Assembly: GCA_002310215.1 (NCBI GenBank)
Contig: DBYR01000019.1
Coordinates: 1 to 64,000 of the forward strand
Length of the DNA stretch: 64,000 nt
Origin: Bacteroidales bacterium UBA1181
Lineage (GTDB): Bacteria > Bacteroidota > Bacteroidia > Bacteroidales > Paludibacteraceae
Direction: 5' to 3'
Both the position numbers and the translations under genes were made by a program. Under the pieces are notes generated by a model. The model searched no databases and was not told the origin of the DNA. It worked only from the letters and a program-made list of their open reading frames with translations. Positions 32,518-41,759 of the stretch are shown one piece after another; within the stretch, counting starts at the first letter, position 1, and each line of letters starts with the position of its first letter.

Positions 32518-34392
32518 CTATCTGCCCATTAGGATTAAGAGAATGTTGATGTCACTTGGCGAAATGCCTGGGATACGGCTGGCTTGACCGATGGTTTCGG
32601 GGTCTATGCGTGTTAGTTTCTGGCGCGCCTCCGTCGACAATGATTGCAGGGTAGAGTAGTCGAATCTACCTTTTATCTGTATGTTTTCCAAGCGTTTAAG
32701 CTTATCGGCAATCATTGTTTCCCGATCGATGTACCCTTTGTATTTGATCTGAATTTCAGCCGCTTCCGTGATCTCCTCTTTTCGGTTAGGTATCTTGTCG
32801 AGCGCCGCTTTTAGAGGTGCGATGCCTTCGGATAGCTGTTTGATGGTCAGCTGAGGACGGTTCACCAAGTCCACCAGCTTGCATCCGTTCTTCAGAGCGG
32901 ATGTTCCGTTCTTCTCTAAGAAGTCGTTGATGAGGTTGGCTCTGATGGAGAAATTCTCGATGAAATCGACAATTCTTTCCACCTCCTTCTTTTTCTCCAC
33001 GTAGAGGTCGTAGCGTTCTTTCTTGGCCAAACCGAGCTCGTATGCCTTAGGCGTCAAGCGTGCGTCGGCGTCGTCTTGCCTTAGGAGAATTCTGTATTCA
33101 GCGCGTGACGTGAACATTCGGTATGGTTCGTCCACTCCTTTCGTCACCAAATCGTCGATGAGCACGCCGATGTAGGCTTCGTTTCTGCTCAAGGTGAATG
33201 GTTTGCCGCCGTGGCAGTTGATATGGGCGTTGATACCGGCGATGATACCCTGTCCGGCAGCCTCCTCATATCCTGTGGTACCGTTCACCTGTCCGGCGAA
33301 GAACAGGTTTTTGATCACCTTCGACTCCAGGTTGTGGTGCAATTGCGTCGGATCGAAGAAGTCATACTCGATCGCATAGCCCGGACGATAGACGACAGCG
33401 TTCTCCAAACCACGTATGGTTTTTAACGCATTTAACTGAATATCAAGCGGTAACGATGATGAAAAACCGTTGAGGTAATATTCTTGTGTGGTTTCGCCTT
33501 CTGGTTCAAGGAAGAGCTGGTGCTGTGTCTTGTCCGCGAACGTGACGATTTTCGTCTCTATGCTTGGGCAATAACGAGGGCCGATACTCTTGATTTGTCC
33601 GTTGTAAAGGGGAGAATCCGGCAAACCTGCGCGAAGGATCTCATGCGTCTTCTCGTTGGTGTGGGTGATGAAGCAATCCCTCTGTTTGAGCGGTCTTGGC
33701 TTGAAGTCCAGGTAAGAGAACTTATGGAAATCATCCTCTCCGCCTTGAACCGTCATGACAGAAAAGTCGATCGTCCTACCGTCGATGCGCACAGGCGTAC
33801 CAGTTTTCATCCTATCTGTTCGGATGCCCAATTCCTTGAGTTGTTCCGTCAATCCGTAAGATGCTGGTTCAGAGATTCTTCCTGCAGCGATTTGTGTTCT
33901 TCCGCAGTGGATGAGGCCCGTGAGGAAGGTGCCGGCGGTCAGCACGACACACTTCGCCTTGAATGTCGCGCCCATGCTGGTGACGACACCCCGCACTTCA
34001 TTATCCTCGATGATGAAACGGACAACGGAGTCTTGCCAGATATTCAGGTTGTCGGTATTTTCGAGGGTGTTTCTCCATTTCTCGCTGAATTTCTGTCGGT
34101 CGGCCTGTGAGCGTGGGCTCCACATGGCAGGTCCTTTGGACTGGTTCAGCAATCTATATTGGATGGCCGTGAGATCCGTGATGATACCCATCTGTCCTCC
34201 TAGCGCATCTATCTCCCTCACAATCTGTCCTTTAGCTATACCACCAACAGCTGGGTTGCAGCTCATTTGAGCGATTTTATGCATATCCATGGTGATAAGC
34301 AGAGTTTTTGACCCAAGATTAGCCGCCGCTGCCGCCGCTTCACAACCGGCATGTCCGGCTCCGATAACGATTACTTCGTAATGAAATTCCAT
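32518..34392 (-). CDS. mnmG: tRNA uridine-5-carboxymethylaminomethyl modification enzyme MnmG
   Basis: A 624-residue FAD enzyme (formerly GidA). The FAD fold is GAGHAGCEAAAAAANLG (residues about 12-28); also GGIAKGQIVREIDALGG, GTFLTGLIHCG, and FFAGQVNGTTGYEEAAGQG. With MnmE it builds the cmnm5 group on U34 of tRNAs that MnmA thiolates. It heads the leftward run mnmG-uvrC-dtd-U32-dusB. A -7-like TACTTTG lies just upstream. mnmG is often found near the bacterial origin, consistent with the parS sites here. Confidence 0.97.
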   Translation of the reverse strand: MEFHYEVIVIGAGHAGCEAAAAAANLGSKTLLITMDMHKIAQMSCNPAVGGIAKGQIVREIDALGGQMGIITDLTAIQYRLLNQSKGPAMWSPRSQADRQKFSEKWRNTLENTDNLNIWQDSVVRFIIEDNEVRGVVTSMGATFKAKCVVLTAGTFLTGLIHCGRTQIAAGRISEPASYGLTEQLKELGIRTDRMKTGTPVRIDGRTIDFSVMTVQGGEDDFHKFSYLDFKPRPLKQRDCFITHTNEKTHEILRAGLPDSPLYNGQIKSIGPRYCPSIETKIVTFADKTQHQLFLEPEGETTQEYYLNGFSSSLPLDIQLNALKTIRGLENAVVYRPGYAIEYDFFDPTQLHHNLESKVIKNLFFAGQVNGTTGYEEAAGQGIIAGINAHINCHGGKPFTLSRNEAYIGVLIDDLVTKGVDEPYRMFTSRAEYRILLRQDDADARLTPKAYELGLAKKERYDLYVEKKKEVERIVDFIENFSIRANLINDFLEKNGTSALKNGCKLVDLVNRPQLTIKQLSEGIAPLKAALDKIPNRKEEITEAAEIQIKYKGYIDRETMIADKLKRLENIQIKGRFDYSTLQSLSTEARQKLTRIDPETIGQASRIPGISPSDINILLILMGR

Positions 34393-34542
34393 TCTCCAAT
34401 CTATTTGGAATGCAAAGTACGCAATTTTTTACTTATTAGGGTGTTAGTCGAGTGAAGTATTTTCCTTAAATGTGTTAATGATGGGTGTTTTTTTGTTAAT
34501 TTGCGGATGATTTGGAAACAAGAGAATGCATGAGTTAGTCTA

Positions 34543-37500
34543 ATGGAAGAGAGAAGCGAACATTTACTGAAGATATATAAAGCGTCGGCCGGTTCAGGGA
34601 AGACATACCGGTTGACGATGGAGTTCCTCAAGTATATCATCGAGGATCCCACTTCTTTTGAGCGCATTCTGGCCGTGACCTTCACGAACAAGGCGACTGC
34701 CGAGATGAAGAGTCGTATCATCACCACTTTGTACGGAATCGCCAAAAACCTCGATGATTCTCAGGGAGATATTACCGTTATTTCCGATGAATTGGGCGCT
34801 TTTGATGCAAAATTCAAAAGTCGTTCCTATATTGTTTCCCAGGCGAAAATCGCCCTGTCACTCATGTTGCATAACTATAGCAATTTTCATATCGAGACGA
34901 TTGACTCTTTCTTTCAAACCGTTCTCAGAAATTTGGAGAAGGAGTTGGGATTGGGAACGCACTTGAACATTGAAATCGAAGAAGCTCCTGTCCTTTCGGA
35001 AACGGTCGCCTCTTTGTTGGAGAATATCACGACGGATAAGACGCTTTTCAAGTGGGTGCAATACTTCCTCGCCGATAAGTTGAAAAATGAGAAAAGTTGG
35101 AATATTTCCGATGAAATCGTTGAATTTGGCAAGGCATTGTTTACAGAAAAATTTAGGAAGAAGTCAAAACCTTTGTTTGAATTCCTGTCCGATATGAACA
35201 ATCATATTCACGAGGAAAAATTATATGCCTATCGATCGAAATTAGAAAATTATAGGGATGAGTGTGAACGGAAAATACAAGAATCCGCCCATCGATTTTT
35301 CCTATTCAATGATAAGCATGGTTTTGTTGAGTCCGACTATATGTATGGCGCTGCGGGTATTCCCTCTTATTTTAATAAGATTGAAAGAGGAGATTATGCC
35401 TTCGATGGTGAAAACGGAATAGGAAAGAGAGTCATTGAATTCATCGATGAAAAGAAGAATTTTTCTAAAAATAATGCCCTATTGTCCTTTATTGACGAAG
35501 TGCATGATATTCTTGTTGAGACGGAAAAGATACGATGCACTTATATCTTGGAAATTAATACAGCGGATCTGATTATAGACAATCTTTTCAAGGTAGGTCT
35601 CCTGAATTATATGGATCTGCTGATGCAGAAGATCAACGAGGAGAAAAACCAGTTCATTCTTTCCGAAACGCAGGCGTTGTTGAATGAAATGGTGGCGGAT
35701 GACGATGCTCCTTTCATTTACGAAAAGATCGGCACTTATTTGGATCATATCATGATCGATGAGTTTCAAGATACCAGTGAGACGCAATGGCTTAATTTCA
35801 AACCACTTATAAACGAATGTGCCTCCAGAAATATGAGTAGTTTGATTGTGGGCGACCAGAAACAATCCATCTACAGATTCAGAAACGGGAAGTGGCAATT
35901 GCTTGGCGAATTATACGATGAAATGGCTCATATTTCTCCGGCAGTCATTCCTTTGAACGTTAATTGGAGGAGTGAGCAGAGGATTGTCGAATTCAACAAT
36001 TTTGTTTTCGGAAATTTTCCGGCGCTTTACCGTAATTCAGGAATCGAGCATCCGTTGTTGGAGAGCATGATCGACGCCTATCGTGATGTGAAGCAAAATT
36101 GTAAAAAGGGAGAGAAGGCGGATCGTGGCTATGTGAAAGTGCAGTTCTTGGATGGAGAGAATACGGAAGAATATAAGAAGGAGACTTTGAGTGCCCTTGC
36201 GGAGGAGGTCAAGTCGATGCAGCAGCAAGGTGTCAAGCCTGAGCAGATTACGATTTTGATTAGGAAAAATAATCAGGTTCCGTTGATCGCCGAGTATTTC
36301 GCATGGTTTAAGGAGCAAGAGGGTAATGAAGGTTACTGTTTCGAGTTAATCTCCGAAGAGGCATATAAGTTGGAAACCTCCGAGGCTATCCAGTGCATCA
36401 TTAGTGCCATGCGTTACATTGTGCTTCTAAGGGGAGACATTAGAGAAAGTGGTTCGATCCAGAAAAATAACCTCGCCTTGACCCAGTTGTTGCATGCGTA
36501 CGGGAAGATTGGCCATAAAGAGGAAATAGATGTGCCGCCAAGTTTGGAGCAGCTGACGGACGAACAGAAGGAAATCATCGAATCCATCGAAAAATTAGTG
36601 CTTCTTCCGCTTTACGAGATGGTGGAGGAGATTTACCGTGTCATGCGCCTCGACCGCATCGGGCATCAGGAGAGTTATTACTGCTTTTTCCTCGATAGAA
36701 TCAATGAATTTTTAATTAAAAAATCTTCCGACCTCCGACTGTTTTTAAGGTACTGGGACGATTACTTGCACAAAATGACCATTCCGAGTGGTGAGGCGAG
36801 CGGTATTCGGATCATGAGCATCCATAAGTCCAAGGGGCTTGAATTTCATACGGTTCTCATTCCGTTCTGTGATTGGAATTTAGGGCCTGATATGGGGACG
36901 AATGCTCCATTGTTATGGGAAAATATAGATAATTTAGGCGAGCAATACAATAAATTACCCTTGGCAGCCGTTATGATGAAGAAATCGATGGCTCAGTCCC
37001 ACTTCGCTCAATCATATAATGAGGAGTATGTGGAGGCGTTTATGGATAACTTGAATGTCCTATATGTGGCGTTGACCCGCGCAGAGAAAAACATGGTCAT
37101 ATTCGCCAAGCGAAAAAAGGACTCCAAGAAAAATGAGACGAAGGCAGATTCGATCATATCCCATCGCCTGGCCACCGTGTTGAGATTATATCCGAATGGT
37201 GAATGGAATGCGGAAGGTGATTTATTCATTGATGGTAAGCTTTTTGTTGATGCGGATGGTAGAATGACGGAAAATAGTGTTTCCAAGAACCCGTTCAAGC
37301 GTAGTCCTGACAAATTCGATTTCAAATGTGTTAGTTTCCAACAGAAGGGAAAGTTCCGGCAATCCAACAAATCCAACGATTTCATCGAGGATAATGAGGC
37401 TTCTGAGTGGGAGGAGCACAACGAATACATTAATAGGGGAAAGTTGCTCCATTACCTTTTCTCCAATATTGCGACGGCAAGCGATGTAGACGAAGTGGTG

Positions 37501-37848
37501 AATAAAATGGAGTTTGACGGGTTAATCGAAAGCGATGACCAAAAACGTAAAATATTGGAATCCATGCGTAAAGCCATGGCCACGGAGGAGGCGAAGAGAT
37601 GGTTCCGGCCAGGATTGAAATTGTACAACGAATGCTCCATCCTATTCCGTGACGAAAATGGCGAGATGCAGGTCCGCCGCCCAGATAGGGTCGTCCGGGA
37701 GGGAAATCACATGACGGTGATTGACTTCAAGTTCGGTAAAAGGTTACCCAAACATGACAAGCAGATAAATGAATATGTGAGTTTATTAAAAAAGATGGGT
37801 TACCAGGCGGAAGGCCACATTTGGTATTTAAACGAATTATTTGTTTAA
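34543..37848 (+). CDS. UvrD/Rep-type helicase with C-terminal RecB-like nuclease (AddA-like)
   Basis: An 1101-residue SF1 helicase-nuclease. Walker A is ASAGSGKT (residues about 12-19), motif II IDEFQDTS with D406/E407, motif III VGDQKQSIYRFRNG, and motif VI NVLYVALTRAEKNM. The C-terminal RecB-family nuclease is intact: LLHYLFSNI, RPDRVV, and DFKFGK with D1061 and K1063. This is the AddA-like subunit of double-strand break processing. The partner AddB, commonly adjacent, is not in the window. Divergent from mnmG with 150 bases between. Confidence 0.9.
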   Translation: MEERSEHLLKIYKASAGSGKTYRLTMEFLKYIIEDPTSFERILAVTFTNKATAEMKSRIITTLYGIAKNLDDSQGDITVISDELGAFDAKFKSRSYIVSQAKIALSLMLHNYSNFHIETIDSFFQTVLRNLEKELGLGTHLNIEIEEAPVLSETVASLLENITTDKTLFKWVQYFLADKLKNEKSWNISDEIVEFGKALFTEKFRKKSKPLFEFLSDMNNHIHEEKLYAYRSKLENYRDECERKIQESAHRFFLFNDKHGFVESDYMYGAAGIPSYFNKIERGDYAFDGENGIGKRVIEFIDEKKNFSKNNALLSFIDEVHDILVETEKIRCTYILEINTADLIIDNLFKVGLLNYMDLLMQKINEEKNQFILSETQALLNEMVADDDAPFIYEKIGTYLDHIMIDEFQDTSETQWLNFKPLINECASRNMSSLIVGDQKQSIYRFRNGKWQLLGELYDEMAHISPAVIPLNVNWRSEQRIVEFNNFVFGNFPALYRNSGIEHPLLESMIDAYRDVKQNCKKGEKADRGYVKVQFLDGENTEEYKKETLSALAEEVKSMQQQGVKPEQITILIRKNNQVPLIAEYFAWFKEQEGNEGYCFELISEEAYKLETSEAIQCIISAMRYIVLLRGDIRESGSIQKNNLALTQLLHAYGKIGHKEEIDVPPSLEQLTDEQKEIIESIEKLVLLPLYEMVEEIYRVMRLDRIGHQESYYCFFLDRINEFLIKKSSDLRLFLRYWDDYLHKMTIPSGEASGIRIMSIHKSKGLEFHTVLIPFCDWNLGPDMGTNAPLLWENIDNLGEQYNKLPLAAVMMKKSMAQSHFAQSYNEEYVEAFMDNLNVLYVALTRAEKNMVIFAKRKKDSKKNETKADSIISHRLATVLRLYPNGEWNAEGDLFIDGKLFVDADGRMTENSVSKNPFKRSPDKFDFKCVSFQQKGKFRQSNKSNDFIEDNEASEWEEHNEYINRGKLLHYLFSNIATASDVDEVVNKMEFDGLIESDDQKRKILESMRKAMATEEAKRWFRPGLKLYNECSILFRDENGEMQVRRPDRVVREGNHMTVIDFKFGKRLPKHDKQINEYVSLLKKMGYQAEGHIWYLNELFV

Positions 37849-37889
37849 GTATTTGATTCGATTTTCCAATATTATGTTTTGTGTTTCGT

Positions 37890-37920
37890 TTTGAAATATG
37901 GTTAATTAGTCTTAATTTTG
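37890..37920 (+). promoter_or_regulatory. Consensus promoter of the polysaccharide operon
   Basis: TTTG (37890-37893), 19 bases, TAATTTTG (37913-37920). About 90 bases of leader precede the GT4 start codon. Confidence 0.85.
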
Positions 37921-38012
37921 CCGGCGCATGTTGGCGTAAGGACGCAGATTAGAATTTAATTTGTGTTTACGTTAATAATATTATCGTTGAATTGAACAAT
38001 TCAATAGGAGTT

Positions 38013-39128
38013 ATGTCAGACAAAAAGAAAATTGCATTTGTGGGGAATACCTCATTTTCGATGTATAATTTCCGTTTAGGCGTTATGCGTCATTTTATGG
38101 AAGATTATGAGGTGGTTGTGATTGCTCCTGAAGACGAATACTCTATTTTTTTCGAAAAAGAGGGAATCCGCTATATACCGGTTTCCATGGAGAATCGTGG
38201 GACGAATATTATAAGCGATATGCGTCTGATGAGGACATTATATCGTTGTTATAAGAAGGAGAAATTCGATTTTGTTTTCCATTATACGATAAAACCCGTC
38301 ATATACGGATCCATCGCATGCAGGTTATTGTCGATCAAATGTATATCGGTAGTTACTGGCTTAGGTTACGCTTTCATGAAGGAGAATGCGTTGAACAAGT
38401 TGGTGAAATCCATGTACAAGGTGGCTTTACGGAAAGTGAACGAGGTTTGGTTCTTAAACCACGATGATTGCGATGTCTTCATCAACGACAAGATTGTGGA
38501 TAAGGCGAAGACTTATGTTCTGCACAGTGAGGGTGTTGACATGAACCACTTCTGTTTCATGGAGAAAAGTGTGAATGATGGGAAATTCAGGTTTCTTCTG
38601 ATCGCCCGTCTAATTGAAGAAAAGGGCGTAAGGGAGTATGTTGAGGCTGCGAGAAACCTAAAGGAGAAGTATCAGGATATTGTTTTCTCTTTGCTTGGAA
38701 AGATAGATTCCGGTGTAAATGGAGATATTTCAAAAGACGAGGTTGACGAGTGGATTAAGGACGGAATAATCGACTATATGGGTTATTCCTTCGAAGTCCG
38801 TCAATATATTGCCGATGCCGATTGCATTGTTTTACCTTCCTACCGCGAGGGTGTGCCACGTAGTTTGATGGAGGCAATGAGCATGAAGAAACCAATCATT
38901 ACTACAAGTAGTGTCGGATGTGTGGAGTTGATCGAGGACGGTGTCAATGGGTATATGGTTGAGCCGAAGTCGTCGAAGGATCTGATGGAAAAGATGGAGC
39001 GTTTCTATCATCTGAGTGAGGAGGAGCGCATCGCGATGGGTTGTGCAGGCCATGATATTATTTCCAGTCGATTTGACGAGAAAATAGTTATTTCAAATTA
39101 TATAAAGAAGATAAAGGAATATATATGA
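38013..39128 (+). CDS. Glycosyltransferase family 4 (PglA-like)
   Basis: I start it at ATG 38013 (371 residues), with AGGAG just upstream; an in-frame TTG at 37992 is less likely. GT-B fold: the N-terminal half begins KIAFVGNTSFSMYNFRLGVM, close to PglA/capsular N-acetylhexosaminyltransferases, with FVFHYTIKPVIYGSIA and SVVTGLGYAF. The C-terminal half has LLIARLIEEKGVREYVEAA and the EX7E motif ADCIVLPSYREGVPRSLMEAM. It transfers a sugar to a lipid-linked oligosaccharide on the cytoplasmic face. First gene of a four-gene operon with flippase, polymerase and ligase, 7 bases before the flippase. Confidence 0.92.
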   Translation: MSDKKKIAFVGNTSFSMYNFRLGVMRHFMEDYEVVVIAPEDEYSIFFEKEGIRYIPVSMENRGTNIISDMRLMRTLYRCYKKEKFDFVFHYTIKPVIYGSIACRLLSIKCISVVTGLGYAFMKENALNKLVKSMYKVALRKVNEVWFLNHDDCDVFINDKIVDKAKTYVLHSEGVDMNHFCFMEKSVNDGKFRFLLIARLIEEKGVREYVEAARNLKEKYQDIVFSLLGKIDSGVNGDISKDEVDEWIKDGIIDYMGYSFEVRQYIADADCIVLPSYREGVPRSLMEAMSMKKPIITTSSVGCVELIEDGVNGYMVEPKSSKDLMEKMERFYHLSEEERIAMGCAGHDIISSRFDEKIVISNYIKKIKEYI

Positions 39129-39135
39129 TGGGTTT

Positions 39136-40668
39136 ATGAATCTGTTGTCCACACCTCGGAGAATATCGATAGCGTTAGGGTTTTCTCGCTTTCTGAAAAT
39201 GATTTTGGGGTTGGTGGTTTTGTACTTGTCTGTTAAATATTTTGGAACGACGTACGAACGTGATTCATGGGTGTTGTCTATCGGTTTGTTTTCAATCATT
39301 TTGTTTTCCATATATGCTCCAATTAATGATACGTTTAGGACAAAATTTATTTACCTGAGGGAGAAAGGTGGTGAAGAATATGCGATGAAATCGGTGAATT
39401 CGTTGATGAACTTGTTTAATATTTCATATTTTCTCATCGCAGTCCTTCTATATTTCTTGATGAATCCGATAACCGGCGTTTTGGCTCCTGGCTTTGATGT
39501 CTCCCAACGTGGTTTTTTGTCATGGATGATACTTTCCCTAATCCCTTATTTTATTTTACAGCAGCAAGGAAATGTTTTAATTGCGTTGTTGAACACGTAT
39601 GATTCTTTCTTTTATCCGGAAATTATCGCTTTGTTTTCAAGCGTTATAAATATCCTTTTCATCGTTTTTTTATCCGATTCAATAGGGATTTTTTCTTTAG
39701 TCGTCGCAACGACTTTGAATGGCTTAATCCTTGTTTCGGTTTTGTCTCTTATGTTAAGGCGCCGGGTGAAAAGTTTCAGGCTTATATCTAAAGAGAAACT
39801 AACATGGTCAATGCCTTTTGTCGTATTCTCTCTTCCGATGTACTTGAGTACTTTCTGTGCGCAAATCTATATTCTTGTGGAAAAATCCATGTGTACTCGT
39901 TTCGGAGAAGGTGCTGTGTCAATATTCGATTATGCGCGTCAAATCACGAATTTGCCGCATATAGTTTTTTCCTCAATCGTGCCGATTGTGATGACTCCGC
40001 TGCTGTCAAAGTATTTTTTAAATGGTGATGAAAACGCCTTTTCTGACGAATTGAGGCGTTTTATGCGATTGCTGTTGTGCTTTACTGTTGTTATCGCTGT
40101 GATAATGCAGACGAATGCGGATCAGATTTCATATCTTCTTTTTTCTGAGCGGAATAGCCATTTTGTAAATATTCTCGGGTATTTGGGGTGCGCCATTGTT
40201 TTTTTAGTCTTTGTACTGGTAAGTGGACAAGCCTTAATTGCTCGTGATAGGGTGATCGATTATGCTGTAGCTGTGGCGGTCGGGAACATCATCTCAATTG
40301 GATTGTGTGTGGGATTTGTGCGATATTGCCGATTGGAAAGTCTTGCCCTTTTTTATTTATTGGGGCAATTGATCTCTACCATAATTCTGTGTTATAGAAT
40401 TCGGGTGGAGAGGAAATGGCTTTTTATGAGAGATGTTCTTTATATTGTCATCTTCTTCGCGATCTCAGTCGGTGCGGTATACATGCTTCAGACATGTCTG
40501 AGCGATACAATTCTCTGCTCGGAGAACAAATTATATGCTTTATTTGATTTGATATTATGTGGAGTAGTCGCTTTTTTTGTACTTTTGTGTCTGTTGCTTC
40601 TTTTTGGTGTCGAAGATCGCGCGGTATTGTTCAACGTGTTTTTTTGGAAAAAAAAGCATAAAAAATAA
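39136..40668 (+). CDS. MurJ/Wzx-like polysaccharide flippase
   Basis: A 510-residue protein with about 13 membrane helices, of the MOP superfamily. The start (LYLSVKYFGTTYERDSWVLS) resembles the MurJ/MviN branch more than classical Wzx. In this setting, between a glycosyltransferase and an EpsG-type polymerase, it most likely flips an undecaprenyl-linked repeat unit to the periplasm. A second lipid II flippase role cannot be excluded. It starts at ATG 39136, and the next gene starts 2 bases after its stop. Confidence 0.85.
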   Translation: MNLLSTPRRISIALGFSRFLKMILGLVVLYLSVKYFGTTYERDSWVLSIGLFSIILFSIYAPINDTFRTKFIYLREKGGEEYAMKSVNSLMNLFNISYFLIAVLLYFLMNPITGVLAPGFDVSQRGFLSWMILSLIPYFILQQQGNVLIALLNTYDSFFYPEIIALFSSVINILFIVFLSDSIGIFSLVVATTLNGLILVSVLSLMLRRRVKSFRLISKEKLTWSMPFVVFSLPMYLSTFCAQIYILVEKSMCTRFGEGAVSIFDYARQITNLPHIVFSSIVPIVMTPLLSKYFLNGDENAFSDELRRFMRLLLCFTVVIAVIMQTNADQISYLLFSERNSHFVNILGYLGCAIVFLVFVLVSGQALIARDRVIDYAVAVAVGNIISIGLCVGFVRYCRLESLALFYLLGQLISTIILCYRIRVERKWLFMRDVLYIVIFFAISVGAVYMLQTCLSDTILCSENKLYALFDLILCGVVAFFVLLCLLLLFGVEDRAVLFNVFFWKKKHKK

Positions 40669-40670
40669 AT

Positions 40671-41759
40671 ATGTTACCCTATATTGTACTCATTTTGTTG
40701 GCATTGCTATGTGCCACCACGGATGTGTTCCCAGTAAAAAATAGGTTAGTTCTTACTATCCCGTTTTTTATGCTACTCTTTATGATGGCGGCGTTTCGTG
40801 ATCATTTGGGGGGTGACTATGAAATGTATGAATCATTTTACTCATGTATAGTCAATATAGGAGATTATTTCCGGGGATTGTATGAGCCACACTACAGGAC
40901 GAAATCATTCGAGGAAGGATTTGTCGTTTTATCTTCTCTGATTCGTTCTGTTGATTTCACAAATGGCCCATATTTCTTTATGTTTCTGATTTCGGTGATC
41001 GTTTTCACCATTTTCTTCCCGTCGCTGAAAGAGTATACTCCTTTTGTGTATATCGCCATTCTATTTTACGTATATAAAGCTTATTTTTGGCATGATTTCA
41101 CACTATCAAGACAGTCCATTTCCATTGCGCTTTTTACTTTTTCCATTCGATATGTCCTGAGGAAAGAGTATTGGAAGTATATTGTCCTGAATTTGTTGGG
41201 ACTGTCCATGCACCATTCCGCCATTATTTTGCTCCCGCTTTGTTTTTTCCTAAACCATAAATTCAGCATAAGGACTATTCTTATAACAATGTCTGTGGCT
41301 TTTTTGATTAGTTTCATAGGCCAACCATTGTATGAGATGTGTATGCGTATGGCAGGAATGTTTGGGTTGAGGGACAGGTTAGCTTTTTATGTATTCAGTG
41401 AGAAAACCATCAATCCATTGAATTATATTGAAATCGTCATCATTTTATTCTGCGCATTGTTTTACAGGGCGAAATATGAGGAGAAGGCCCCTTATTTTAA
41501 TATCTTCCTGAATCTTTTCGTGATTTCATCATTTATCATCGTTTCTTTTTCCTCATTCGATATATTCGCGCGGTTTAAGGAATATTTCGTGATTGCCTAT
41601 ATGATACTGATATCCTATATGGTTGGTTATGTGGAGTCTAACCGCAATAGGTGGTTGATTTTACTTTTCCTTTCGGTATATGTCGTGATGGGTTATATCC
41701 GTTACCTCTTTGTGTTTGGTAATGGTGCTTTGCTACCTTATAAATGGATATTATGGTAA
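40671..41759 (+). CDS. EpsG-family polysaccharide polymerase (Wzy)
   Basis: A 362-residue protein with about ten membrane helices. RDHLGGDYEMYESFY (residues 43-57) is the EpsG hallmark. A periplasmic stretch with R and H (TLSRQSISIALF, MHHSAIILLPL) follows, as in polymerases that join repeat units. It should polymerise the flipped repeat units. Its last 16 bases overlap the next gene. Confidence 0.87.
   Translation: MLPYIVLILLALLCATTDVFPVKNRLVLTIPFFMLLFMMAAFRDHLGGDYEMYESFYSCIVNIGDYFRGLYEPHYRTKSFEEGFVVLSSLIRSVDFTNGPYFFMFLISVIVFTIFFPSLKEYTPFVYIAILFYVYKAYFWHDFTLSRQSISIALFTFSIRYVLRKEYWKYIVLNLLGLSMHHSAIILLPLCFFLNHKFSIRTILITMSVAFLISFIGQPLYEMCMRMAGMFGLRDRLAFYVFSEKTINPLNYIEIVIILFCALFYRAKYEEKAPYFNIFLNLFVISSFIIVSFSSFDIFARFKEYFVIAYMILISYMVGYVESNRNRWLILLFLSVYVVMGYIRYLFVFGNGALLPYKWILW

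Noticed and set aside
33484..34110. 208-codon plus-strand frame within mnmG
   Set aside because: Fully antisense to the well-conserved mnmG coding sequence.
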